A stretch of 39,653 bases of DNA, from the NCBI GenBank assembly GCA_904063045.1, contig CAJFCJ010000120.1, positions 51,393 to 91,045 of the forward strand, written 5' to 3'. The position numbers were made by a program, and so were the translations under genes. This stretch comes from Dimorphilus gyrociliatus. Lineage: Eukaryota; Annelida; Polychaeta; Dinophilidae. The notes beneath the pieces are model-generated. The model worked only from the letters and a program-made list of their open reading frames with translations, did not search any database and was not told where the DNA came from. Shown here in pieces: positions 21,383 through 32,239 of this stretch. How positions within the stretch are numbered: position 1 is the first letter of the stretch; each line of letters begins with the position of its first letter.

Positions 21383-22610
21383 GGCCAACATAAAGAGCTA
21401 TTAAAAACAATTTTTTCTAGATTATTTCTCAAAATTTTGTGTGTACTAAAACTAAAAGGAAATCTTTGCATTTTTTATCAATCTTATGCCTTGTTTTAAG
21501 TCTAGAGAGATTTCAATGTCGAGTTGTTATTATTGAATTAGATCTGAATCTTAAATACATTGAACTTAGAAATTTGGACTCTCTGCTCCTTTTAGCTTTG
21601 ATGGGCAAAGTGTAAGACTTTGCTTCCTATTCGCCTGGGCCAAGACACAAATCAACAGTTTTCCTGACTGGATCAATTGCTGGAAATGGTTCATATGATA
21701 GAAGAACTTTTTCAGCAATGCTTCTTCCAGATGTTTTATTATCACTTTTGCAAATGGTTTTTAAATTTGTTTTTACTCTAACATCTACTTCTAAATTATC
21801 TTTTGTGTTGTGACTATGTTCCAAATTCCCTGTAATAAATATTCTTCCTTTTTGTCTTATCCTAGCTACACATCTTTTCTTCTTACTTCTCACATTGCAC
21901 ACCAAAATGTTATGTCCTTTTGTGCTCCCTCCTTTTACAAGCTCAAAATCATTCTTTGTTTCAACTTCTTCCAAATAGTCTAAGTCCATTGATTGGCTTT
22001 CTAATTGACCAGGATTTTCATCTGGAGGGTCATTTCTATTATCATTCAAACTCTTTTTATTATTTGCTTTGTATTGGTCAATTTCCAGACTAGTAATATT
22101 CTTAATCCTGACAGTACATTTTCTTTTGTTATATGATGTGCAAACTGGTATTCTATGTGTTTCTATGTTAATGTATTAAAAAATATAGTGACATAAAAGA
22201 TAATTGAAAGGTGATATATCTGTACATTTCCTATGGATAAGATTCTCACAAAAGCAGCATTTTAAATTTTTAATAAGTAGTAATGACAATTATGATGAAA
22301 GCATAAACACAGTGGTTATCAAAGGAAATATCATTAATGGAAGTGACATTGAATATGATAATGAAATTGAAATTGAAAATTTTGAAACAATTCAGAATAC
22401 ACATATAGAATCTGAAAAAATTGAGGAAGAATCTTTTGACAGTTAAATATCTGCCAAAAGAAATTCTTCTGACGATTTTCATTTTAAAATTCTCCTAAAT
22501 GGAAGTCAAAAAGGCAAAGAAAAGCAAGCAATTTTGCAATTGGGACAAACATTCATAGTTATTCATCAATAAAAAACTTAGAAACCAGGATTCTTATAAG
22601 AAATGAAATC
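21383..22610. other. Single-copy spacer of the inverted repeat
   Basis: The only part of the 17.27-26.72 kb structure not present twice. It holds the FLYWCH-type ORF (21627-22049, minus). A plus-strand frame at 22204-22446, rich in Asp, Glu, Asn and Ile, is probably low-complexity chance sequence. Confidence 0.8.
21627..22049 (-). CDS. FLYWCH-type zinc-finger protein fragment
   Basis: A 140-codon ORF from an ATG at 22049. An acidic N-terminal stretch (about residues 1-35) is followed by a FLYWCH-like module (about 36-85). The module has the order LVCNVRSKKKRCVARIRQKG, then EHSH, giving Cys, Cys, His and His in the order of that DNA-binding fold. The remaining 55 residues have no clear domain. 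FLYWCH fingers often form the N-terminus of MULE-derived transposases or host genes taken from them. A full protein would be much longer, so this is a fragment or a first exon. It is the only recognisable gene in the palindrome spacer. Confidence 0.55.
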   Translation of the reverse strand: MNDNRNDPPDENPGQLESQSMDLDYLEEVETKNDFELVKGGSTKGHNILVCNVRSKKKRCVARIRQKGRIFITGNLEHSHNTKDNLEVDVRVKTNLKTICKSDNKTSGRSIAEKVLLSYEPFPAIDPVRKTVDLCLGPGE

Positions 22611-23162
22611 AAATATCAATGATATAAGGCCAAAGAGAGTAGGTTTTCTAAAACATTTCAAATGTCACTTGAAAAACTGAAAAATCTTTTGAGCACAGAA
22701 TTTAAAATTCTATACACAGGAATTAAAAGAATAAAAGATCTTTTAGGCACAGCTTTAACAGTTGTCAAAAAATGCATTACACAAAATGAATAAAGCCAAC
22801 CATTCAATCTATTTGTTCTGATTGATATGTTAAAACATATTGTTAATTTACTATAATATTTCCTTAAATTTATTAAAAAGATCTCTTCTAGGGATCTATT
22901 TTTGTGCACATTCATACTCCTCAACATTGGAAGACAGTAGCGAACTCTAAGAAATAAAAGTCTTTCTAATGTACCTTTAGATCTAAAGTCAAATTATTTG
23001 AGTGAAATGAAATAGACATTGATGAATTTTGATTGTGGATAAATTTTGGATATGGCTCTCCACCAACCAACTTCAATGTCAATTGTTATCTTCCCAGGCA
23101 GTGCTATTCCAATCATGTTTCTGGCAATGTGAAATATAAAACATCTTTGTGTTTAAAGAGAA

Positions 23163-23723
23163 TTGTTTCTGTCAATCTTTTACACCTTGAATTTGTGTCA
23201 TTTTTACACATTTCTTTACAATCTACATATACAATTTTCCAGTTTTTCTCAACACCGTTTCCTCTCAAATCCCTTTAAGCAGACAGACATCTTCAGACAG
23301 CTAGTGTATTCCAGTCAATCTTTAACAAAAGTCATAAGAATTTCTTTAATAATTTGGAACCTGAAAGATTATTGCAAAAGTTGTGTGATTGTGAAAGTCT
23401 GTTATTTAAAAAATTATGAATATGTCAAGTGTTCAAAATGTTTGTGTAATGCAATTTCAAATGCTCATAGCAGTCAGCTATCTCCAGTATGCCCTGAATT
23501 TTATGATTGTTTATATCTAAAAGTAGGACAGATCAGTATATATGTAGATTCATTTTTTTTAAAATTGTTTATATTTTTTCAAAAGTTTGAAAATATGAAA
23601 TACTTTATTATTTATGAATGTTTTGAGAAAACAACTAAACAAAATCAACAGAATGATTTACTTAAAATTGGAAATTTTTTAAGAAAAATTAACTTGTACC
23701 TTTCCTCATATTTCACTAATTAG
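23163..23723 (+). other. 186-codon open frame in right arm, function unknown
   Basis: Identical to the minus-strand frame at 20270-20830. Not recognised. Just upstream, around 23047-23110, another frame reads DMALHQPTS...FPGSAI, which faintly resembles the second-Asp block of MULE transposases. Confidence 0.15.
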
Positions 23724-24342
23724 TTTTATACCAGTTAATTTTATTATAAATGAGTCATAGATGTAGATAGCTTAAATATACTTATTGTATTGTAGCTCAA
23801 TCTGGCTGCTTTTAAGCTCAATACCATGAATTTTGACAGGGTAAGATCTTAAGCATTAGAGGTTAGCACAATCAGCAGAAGCTGGTAATCTCACAATTGG
23901 GCACACACTTGTAACCAGGGTTTGGCTAAGGAATTGCTACCTGCAGTAGCAGGTCCGAGCCTGAAGTATTACTGTAGTTCAACCTGTCCATAAATATTTC
24001 AAATTTAGTCTTTAAAGCTTTAGTTGAGAGTGAAGATGTTGGAATAATTTGTAATACAAAATTAGGAAATACCTAGTATGCACGCTTTGTCTCCTTTCCT
24101 AGTTCTGCAGATAGGTTTGGTAAAATCTATCAAACAGTTCTCGACAGGGCTGTCGAAATCTCCAGTACAAGACTCGGGAAGATTCACCATTTTCAGAATC
24201 GTCCCTTTGTGATTCTTTACAACACAAAATTTACATCTCTTTAGGATGCTTTTGATCCCTATCATAGCATAGAGGAGGTGTAGTTTGTTGGCTAAGTTTG
24301 CTTAAATAGCTCTAAGCAAAGCATTGTTCATCTCATAGTATA

Positions 24343-24420
24343 TCCAAAGTTTTATATCAAACATTCAACAGAATGCCAGTATTTTCCAAAATAGATATGT
24401 ATTTAATATTCTGTGCTTTT
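24343..24420 (+). repeat. Diverged LTR scrap in right arm
   Basis: Begins TATCCAAAGTTTTATATCAA, as at the gap edge (about 16581-16612), and continues with 'aatgccagtatttt' and 'atatgtattta'. This is a divergent version of the U5 part of the TGTACTTTG LTR family. Confidence 0.5.
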
Positions 24421-26125
24421 ATCTCTAAGCAAGCAGACAGAAAACTAAGCTAAAAACTGTTAAATTCATAGGGTTTACATACTTTCCTAAGAGTTTAACA
24501 GTTCACAATTTCAAATTTTCAAATTTTCATCAATACAAAGTAAGGGGTCCAGTAGTCTAGATGATTGCTCAGAGAAGTATTTAGCTTTTTTTTATTGTAT
24601 TTGTGTATACAATTGAGAAATAAGCAAAAAATATTCTTGAACAACTAAATGGTATTTTCACCTGTGCTAGTGTTGTTCCATATATTATCAAACATGACCC
24701 AGTTTTAAAGAAATGCCTATTGTTGATTCTTTTGAATAAACACAATGTCTTTGTTAAGATTGTATGACCTAGAGGCACTAATACAGACACACTTTTAATA
24801 CATATATATACACAGTTTTTGCTCATACAAAGTTTAGACGAAGAGTTTTTTAGCATGAAAAATCTTCTACTTATTATTTACTTCTTTCTTTTTTTTGCCG
24901 TTTTCATGGCTTATGCATTTTTTGCTGGAAAAAACATTCTGAAAGATAAATACGATGATAAAGTTGTATTACTTTTTTCTTTTTTTTTTAATAATTGATT
25001 ATCATTAAACTAATTATATTTTTAAAATTATTAGGAATGATAATGCATGAGTATCTTCACTCTGCAAAGGATTTTGGAAAAATGAAGAAAATTTCATAAA
25101 AAAATAAATAGAATATTTTTATTTTAATTTTTTTGATAATTAAAAATACAGAATGAATATTCTAATGAAAAAAAACTACTGTTTTGTTTGACAATATTTT
25201 TCAAGTTTAACTTGTCACTTGTATACTTCAAAGTAGTGCCATAGTCATATTTAGAAATTCTTATAATGAAATATTATAATGACACTTTTTTGGGTGAGAA
25301 TAAAAACATTTGACATTGATAGTTAAAGTTACTATAGTATTGATATTGTAATAAAAAACATTCAAAGTATATCTGTCATTTTAGAGACTACCAGGTTAAT
25401 TTTATCCTGTGATTACTATTACTTTGGCATCTAAGGTATGTTCAAGATAATTTTTTAGGCTCTATCAGTTTGATCTGCCTGCTTGTTTTCAAGCTGTACC
25501 CATTGTTAGTTTGGTATACAGTCAGTGCGACAATAATATCCATATATAAAAAAAAATGTTTGATAAAAGAGCTTTTATTTTTAATTGATATTAAATTTTT
25601 TTTTCCTCATTCTATTTTAATACACAATGATTTATCAGTTTACCTATTGGTGCTCTTATGCAAGTCTGTCAGGTACTGCTCAATACTGCTCTGAGCAATC
25701 ATCCAGCTTACTTGACCCCTTATCGAGACATAAACAGAAACTACTGTACTATGTTGTGTTGTGATCAACACCTCAAGTGTGTTGTTGGATTTTGGTATAT
25801 ATGTGTAGTTGACAATGATATTGACCAAATTTCTTTTGCCTTAGAAATGTAGTTGATGAGTGTATCGCCTAGGTTTGTCAATGTGGCCAAACTCTTCCTA
25901 CATTATCATATTTAATTATTATAGTTAAGACAATATGACATTTTTCTATATCATTCATCTTCTATATTCCTAATATAGAAATTATCAACACACCAATTTT
26001 ATTTTCACAAACAATATAAGTAAACATTTTCTTTATGCAACTTATTGGAATAAAATAATAATAATTTATCATATTAAATTTTGTATAATGTACTGCTCTT
26101 GCTGGCAAAATCTATGCGTTTGCAA

Positions 26126-26636
26126 GTTATAACAATACTGGTTCTACTCGAACCTTTAAACAAATGTTTAAATTAAAATGGTTTATTCGCAATAATAATA
26201 CTTAAGCAAGTAACAATATGAGAGTTCGATAGCAGAGTAGATAGTTTGTAATAGCAGGTTGCCAAATTACCAAACTGTCTTCCAATGTTGAGGAGTAGAT
26301 GGATGGTTCCAGTGGAGGTTGTTTCCAGATGATTTTCCCAGGTCCTTGGGTCCAGATGGAAGCTGCATGCCAAATGAGAATAATGAGGATTTATATACTT
26401 TGAGGTTTGTCTCTGACATCCAATCATCACTTTACAGTTGCCGAAATGTGTAGTTCATATTTATCTTTAGTAACAGGATGTTACAAGGTTCAACATTTAG
26501 GAAGGTTAATTGAATTATAACTTGGCCACACCCTAGGCAAGTTAATTAAATTATAACTTGGCCAAACCTTTATTGGTAATTAAAGATGAGCCTTCAAGCT
26601 GACTAATCAGACTTATGTTTGGCCAATGTTATAGCA
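26126..26636 (-). repeat. LTR-like segment inside right arm
   Basis: Mirror of 17358-17868, with the same TATA and AATAAA signals on the minus strand. Confidence 0.35.
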
Positions 26637-26724
26637 TTTTCTTGCGTAGGTTTTAAGATGTACATGTATATGTTGCATAAAATAATAGAGTTCAAGCATG
26701 TAAAATATAACCAAAGTTGTACAA

Positions 26725-27349
26725 TAATAAGCACATTCCTTTACAAATTCTTAATATCTTTCTGGAGTCCTATAGATGTCGCTTTAGTCAATTATTCAAA
26801 TTTAATAAAAAGCAACAAAAAATTGCAATAATCCTTGAAAAACTTTAATTGATATTGTAGAAATTTTCTTCATGAACAACTTGTAAATATTGAACAAAAT
26901 CAAAGGAAAATTGAAATATTTTTTAAATTATAGTTTGAATTGAAAAAATTGTGTAAATTGATTATTTTATAAAAAAAGTCAAATAAAAAAATTTAAAGAT
27001 AAATAAAAAAAAAACAGCTTCATTTTGCTATCTTACTAGGGAAAAGGATTTTATGAAAAAAATCATTTCCTTTTTCAATCTCAATGGAAGAAAAAACAGA
27101 ATTTTAAGAAAGGAGTCAAAAAGAAATCTATCTTCCTACTTTTCTTTTATCTTTTCATTTTAATAAAATCCAACTGAGTAGTGTTGAAAAGTTAATTAAT
27201 AAATACTTAATATCTGAAAATAGTAATTTCCCTCTAATCTTTACACAATGACAATGACTACCACAGTTAAAAAAGAGAAAAGAAAATTTGAATAAATAAT
27301 CATATGTCTTATTTCTATTTTTTCAATAATATCTATAATAGGATGACAA
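26725..27349. other. AT-rich stretch between right arm and LGR fragment
   Basis: No gene recognised. Part of it may extend the inverted-repeat arm into what the N gap hides on the left. Confidence 0.4.
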
Positions 27350-27800
27350 AGAGGTTGAGCAGTGCACTATATTTTTTAATGTATAAAATATAAAATAACT
27401 CAATGAATATAAATAGAAGAATCCAAGCAATTAGTAGACATTGAACCATTACAATAGATATTGGATAAAGATAGAGACAAGGTCCAATTTTTTTCTTAAC
27501 CAACCAATCACAAATATATTTTTATCAATTTACAAACTACAACAAAACTCAAAATTATGAAATTGAATTCTATTCAAAAATTTCAAATTTTTAATATCTA
27601 TAATTAATATTTTAATACTTTTCAAAAAAGAATTTTTTAAGTAAAGTCTTCTTAAAGATATTAAACTTTTAAATTGATTTTTACTAATTGATTTTAATTG
27701 GTTGTCATTCAAATTTAATTCTATAAGATTTTTTAAATTTGAAAATAGAGATTCTTGAATTAAAGTTAAAAAATTCTCTGATAAATCCAATATTTTTAAT
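27350..27800 (-). pseudogene. Second LGR-type receptor fragment (LRR plus TM1)
   Basis: 27530-27800 (minus) encodes three leucine-rich repeats of the type LDLSENFLTLIQESLFSNLK and LIELNLNDNQLKSISKNQFK, better conserved than in the receptor at 5.6 kb. They end in FEFCCS, matching FSFCCFSW before the helices there. After a possible intron (GTTTGT donor near 27535), 27350-27500 continues with CLLIAWILLFIFIELFYILY, matching the TM1 region of the intact gene. No TM2-TM7 follows. At 27801 an LTR cuts the LRRs, and nothing LRR-like reappears beyond it. I read this as a broken paralogue; a long intron before TM2 is the alternative. Confidence 0.65.
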
Positions 27801-28490
27801 TGTACTTTGTTGTATTGTAATTGTAAGAATTTCTGCTTCTTCAGAACAGTATTCGTCCTTTCCAATCATTTATCAACTTACCAAAGTACTCACACAAATA
27901 GAACCTTTCAAATTCGTCCACAAGTAGTCTTAACAAATGTAATTTCGGTAGAAATTAATCAACAAAATGCCAGTATTTCATTTAAAGGATATGTATTGAG
28001 TAAATGACTTTCTAGTTCTAAATTAGCAAGTTTAAACAACCAGTTAACCATTAAGAACTGAACTGCCAAACTGGGGAAATGTATTTCCTTTTATACATTT
28101 ACCAAAGCTTGGGTTCACTTGGTCAAAAGATTACCAAGTTGAAATGTAACAGTCTCACAATGCACATATAACAAAGACATGAAAAACTATTGCATCACTT
28201 CTGGCTAAGATGTGTCACTGCAAAAACAAGCCTGCCTCTTTGGCATCTGTTTTTGAATAAGATGTAACAAGTTTGACATGCATTTTTTCTATATTGTTTG
28301 TTCCATTGTTAATTCTATAATGCAACATCTTGGTCAAAGAATATGTTTACTACGAAATAAAAGCCTTTTTAAAGTTCTAGGCTCTATTTCTACTAAATAA
28401 ATGTCTTTCTAAACTTCCACCATTATAATTGCTACGAAATAAAAGCCTTTCAAAAGTTCTATAATATCTAAGTCTAAATATTATTATGTT
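27801..28490 (-). repeat. LTR copy F inserted in LRR coding sequence
   Basis: The most complete copy. It runs from TGTACTTTGTTGTATTG at 27801 through the U5 blocks and the near-palindrome GGAAATGTATTTCC with reversed TATA (28075-28095). It ends with repeated units of the type TACGAAATAAAAGCCTTT (about 28350-28470). It looks like a solo LTR, since no gag is attached. Confidence 0.8.
28075..28095 (-). promoter_or_regulatory. TATA box plus near-palindrome, LTR F
   Basis: Same arrangement as in copies B, C and D, with one base changed in the palindrome (GGAAATGTATTTCC). Confidence 0.55.
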
Positions 28491-28955
28491 GATGTTTCTA
28501 AGTGCAGATGTACATTTTAAATAACTTCTAGATAACACCAATGCCAAATGCTAAAAAGCCACTTTTTTAATTGGAAAACCAAATTATCAAGTGAGTTAAT
28601 TTTCATTTAATAAAAATCCTTTTTATTCAGAATTCTGATAGATAGGCTAAATTTTTATTAGTTTTCTTATACAATAAAGTCATCCACTGGAAAAAAGTCA
28701 TTATTCTATGAATAATAAAGTTGTTAGTACTCTGTCTTTTGCTTTTTTTTTCCAACCAAATAAAAACACCAAACCAGTATTTTTCACTTTTTGCTGGAAT
28801 TTTAGAGAAAGTTTTTATAGAGAAAACTATAGTAACAATATTGATTAATTGATTATATCAACTTGTTAGTTGCATTTGGTTTTTATTAAGTGAACATCCA
28901 TTGTTGGATATTGTGCAAAAATCAGAAAAACATTATTTGTTATTTAAAGTTTCGA
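28491..28955. other. Non-coding, upstream of the PAN-CUB gene
   Basis: AT-rich. No LRR continuation of the broken receptor is seen beyond the LTR. It probably contains the promoter of the next gene, but no clear TATA or other signal can be assigned. Confidence 0.4.
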
Positions 28956-30754
28956 ATGTTACATATGGAAATGAATTTATTCCTGTTGGCCATTTGTTAT
29001 TCGGTCATTTGCTTTTCAACTATGCAAGCTGTGGCTAGTGAAGGTAGAGTTAGTTATCTATTTTGGCAGTAGGAGCCTTTGAATAAATCAATTTTTCATG
29101 TAGAAAACAGCATATTGTGTGGCTATGATTTGATGGAAAAGAGAACAATACCCAAAGATACATCAGTGAATGTAAGCGAGCTATTGATATTTTCTGGTTC
29201 TCTAAATAAATGTCAAAGTAAATGTTCGAAAAGAATTTCTTGCATGTAAGTAAAAACAAGTGTATTTGGCTAAATGCTTTGTACCAGTTTCTCTTTTATT
29301 CAGATCATGCAGGTATTGGTCTACAGGACTCTGTGAAATGTTTACACTAAATACAAGCTTTAGCATAGTGAGCACAAGTGAAAGTCTTACTATTGAATAC
29401 AATGTAAAAGCTGATTGTGGTAAATTACTATATTCACATTGATCAAATTCTTTTTCATCATAATTCATTAACATAAACAAACAAACAAACAAACAAACAA
29501 AAGAATATTGTTCATGAAATTGAATACACAAATATGCCACAGTTAATGTTGGGCGATTTTCAGACAAGATTATGTCAGTGCTATTCATGTTTTATATATC
29601 TTTTGTCTCATAGAACTGAAGATGACAGGGAAAGTATATTAAATTACATACCTGTATGTTTAATTTTTCTTTTAACTTTTCTAGATATGTATGTGACTAA
29701 TCATTCTACAGGGTTTTCAATCTATCATTAATTTCCAATTTTCTTGAATGTGGTCTTTGAAAAGTTTTGATTGCTTTATTGATTCCCAATAAAAGAAAAA
29801 GTTCTCACGAAATCTGTTAGGTGGCTCCACTAGTCTCTCTCAGAATAAATAGTTAAAATAAGAGATTTGGCAATGTATAGAGTACACACAATAACCAAAT
29901 TTCTTTTCATTGATTGTAGACAACATTGAATGAATTATAAAGACAAAATTGACAGTAAAACCAGCAAAAACCAAGGAAAGTAGGCTTAAATGAATAAAAA
30001 ATGTTTAATCAAAGACAATAATCCTTCTTTTATAAATCCGAAATGGCATTTGAAATAGTATGTGAGGAAGGGAAGCCTTTACAAAATTTCTGTACTCTAT
30101 TGGGAAAAAATTACAAGACAGATAATTTTTATTAGTAAGTTTACCTTTGTAAAAGTTTTAATATAAAATTTACTTTTAAATTTATTTCAACTTGAATCTT
30201 TAGCTTTTATCTTGACAATCTCATTAAGTTACCAATTAACATGCAACAAGACTATAGATATTAAAGTTACTTCTTCCTATTCCGAAAATTATTCTAATGA
30301 TTTGAACAAAGATGGCAGATATTTTCCAAACACTACAACATGTTGGAAGCTTACAACAGAAGATGGAGATGGTGTAATGATAAAACTTATCTCAATGGAT
30401 ATTCAAGAATCTGATTCTTGCGAAAAAGATTTCTTAAGTTTTTTCCATTTGATAGCTTTCAATGAAACAAAAGAAGATTATTGTCGATATTGTGGAAATT
30501 CAACTCTAGATTTTAAAGAATTTTCACCAAAAATCATACTAGCTCTAGTAGCTAATAACGATACAATAACTGGTAAAGGAATCACTTTTCAAGCAAAATC
30601 AATTGAATACAACAAAACTGACAAATTTTTCACATATTTAGCAGCTGCACTAGCTGTAATTATCATAATTCCTATATTGTTTCTCATTTTTTGTGCCATT
30701 TGTTGTTGTTTTTTCTGTTATTATATTTGTAAAGAGAAAATCAGTTACCGTTAG
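28956..30754 (+). CDS. Small type I membrane protein: PAN/apple-like, CUB, one TM
   Basis: Four exons with agreeing phases: 28956-29043, 29104-29245, 29304-29419, 30204-30754, giving about 298 residues. ATGs at 28956, 28965 and 28971 are all possible. Any of them gives a signal peptide (MNLFLLAICYSVICFSTMQA). Exons 2-3 form a short cysteine-patterned region (LNKCQSKCSKRISC, YWSTGLCEMFTL, final DC) like a PAN/apple fold. Exon 4 is a CUB domain: SENYSNDLN, then TTTCWKL, SDSCEKDFLSFF and YCRYCGNS. A single helix (LAAALAVIIIIPILFLIFC) follows, then a Cys cluster (CAICCCFFCYYIC) and a very short cytoplasmic tail. Probably a surface recognition or adhesion protein; ligand unknown. The PAN assignment is the weaker one. 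Confidence 0.7.
29474..29502. repeat. (CAAA)n microsatellite in intron 3 of the PAN-CUB gene
   Basis: About seven CAAA units, visible directly. Confidence 0.9.
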
Positions 30755-31118
30755 GTTAACTATGCTCAATTTTTTGAATAATACTCAACAAAATATACTT
30801 GAAGTTTTTAATACAATAAGCTTTGTTTTGGATCTTGTTCTATTAACATGTCTGCAACAGCTATCAACTTTACTGTGTATATTTTCTGCTAAAAACACTT
30901 CCTAATGTCATTTTATCATTTTGACCACTTTCTTTTAATTTGTATCTGATTCTTATTTTGAATTTCCAAGTTATTATTTCTCTCATAAATATGACGTTCT
31001 ATCCATGAAAGAAAGAATTATCTCTTTTGGGAAACTCTTGCAGGGCACTTTATGGTTTTGTTTCTGACACTGCATGTCCATTTTCCTGAAGGCTAGAGCT
31101 ATCAAAGGAGCTTTCATT

Positions 31119-31155
31119 TGTACTTTGTTGTATTGAGATTTTGTAGGAATTTCTG
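31119..31155 (-). repeat. LTR end scrap, copy G
   Basis: TGTACTTTGTTGTATTGAGA, then 'gtaggaatttctg': only the first 37 bases of the family terminus. Confidence 0.6.
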
Positions 31156-31319
31156 GGTCAGACCAAAAATATTTTTCCACTTTCTATATTTGGAGCCATT
31201 TGTTGTGTGTTTTTTTCAGTGGACTCTCTAAATTTATTATCAAACATGTGAATAACTTTATGATTAAAAATTAAGAATGTTTTTATATTTTGTGAATAAG
31301 AAAAGATTGTAAAAGGGTA

Positions 31320-31560
31320 TTACTAAAACAGGGTAAGGGTTTGCCATCCCAGGAGAGACTGACAATTCCCTTAGGGTTAGGTTTTAATAAAGATTGAAGT
31401 AGACACTGCGATCTCAGTTCTGTAAAAGTTGAATAACTAGGGTTAGGTTATGCTGGGTTTAAGGATTAGGGATTAGCATAATCAGAACAAACTGGCAATT
31501 GCCTTCTGGCACACACACACTGTAAGCCTATATAGGCCTAGAGTTTGTGTTGCTATGAAG
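31320..31560 (+). repeat. Dispersed repeat related to inverted-repeat arm
   Basis: 'gattagcataatcag', 'aaactggcaatt' and 'ggcacacacacactgtaa' correspond in order to 'ggttagcacaatcag', 'gaagctggtaat' and 'gggcacacacttgtaacc' at about 23861-23915 in the right arm. Class unknown. It includes two TTAGGGTTAGG-like tracts that are too short to be telomeric. Confidence 0.45.
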
Positions 31561-31889
31561 TAGAGACTAAAAAACTTAAAGAAACAGTTCTTAGCCTAAG
31601 CTATCCATGTTTCTCAAATACACTGAGTACAAATTCTTCACAAGATTGAAGAGAACCTGTACTGCAATAGCCTACAATTCTAATTTCAAATTAAAACCTC
31701 ACAATATTTGCGGATTCAAGACTCTATTTTTCTAACAATTTCTTTCAAGATTGTAAAATATTTGGTGCAGTAGTATTTTTAAGATTTTTCAAATCAGACC
31801 AAAATCAGATTAGTATCACTGGAAATCAATTTTTGGGAAACATTGTCTAGACATCATTAAGACTTGAAGAGAAGAGTTTCCCATCAATA

Positions 31890-32230
31890 TCTCAAAATGG
31901 ATTTTTCATTCATTTCCATTTTCCATTGATCGTTGTCAATTGGACATCACTCATAATTATATCAATTTTCAAGATTTTTATTCAAAAGTATATGATGGAA
32001 ATGAAAATGGTTTGTTGGCAAAAGTCAACTGATTTCCAAGTTATTTGGACCAACAGCTGACAACTTTGAAATATTTTAAACAAGAAAGACAATCAAATAC
32101 AACATTACAAGGTTATTTAGATGGGGATAGAAAACTTTCTGGAAATGTCTATATTAAAGATGTAACAGCAATCTTAACATTTAACAATAAAATGTTAGAA
32201 AATTCATGTTTTTCATTCCAAACAGTGTGA
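31890..32230 (+). pseudogene. Broken CUB-like fragment
   Basis: The frame through 31930-32029 gives a CUB-like middle: DRCQLDITHNYINFQDF and SKVYDGNENGLLAK. A TGA then interrupts it. The frame continues to 32230 with GYLDGDRKL and VTAILTFNN. No signal peptide, second cysteine pair or flanking exons are seen. It may derive from a neighbour of the PAN-CUB gene or from a larger CUB/LDLa receptor. Confidence 0.4.
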
Positions 32231-32239
32231 AGAACCTGG

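Larger units (their letters stand above)
22611..26724 (-). repeat. Right arm of the giant inverted repeat
   Basis: Reverse complement of 17270-21382. The identity may continue beyond 26724, where the left partner would fall in the N gap. The arm carries mirror copies of the LTR-like segment, the diverged LTR scrap and the unknown 186-codon frame. Confidence 0.95.
30755..31889. other. Non-coding stretch with repeat scraps
   Basis: Holds the 3' flank of the PAN-CUB gene, a small LTR end (31119-31155) and a dispersed repeat (31320-31560). No gene recognised. Confidence 0.5.

Noticed and set aside
17270-26724. Long terminal inverted repeats of one active MULE or foldback transposon
   Set aside because: The outer ends and target-site duplications cannot be seen, and arms of over 4 kb are too long for normal MULE ends. 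Kept only as an inverted repeat of unknown origin.
31360-31450. TTAGGGTTAGG-like telomeric repeats
   Set aside because: Only two short isolated tracts within a dispersed repeat; no array.
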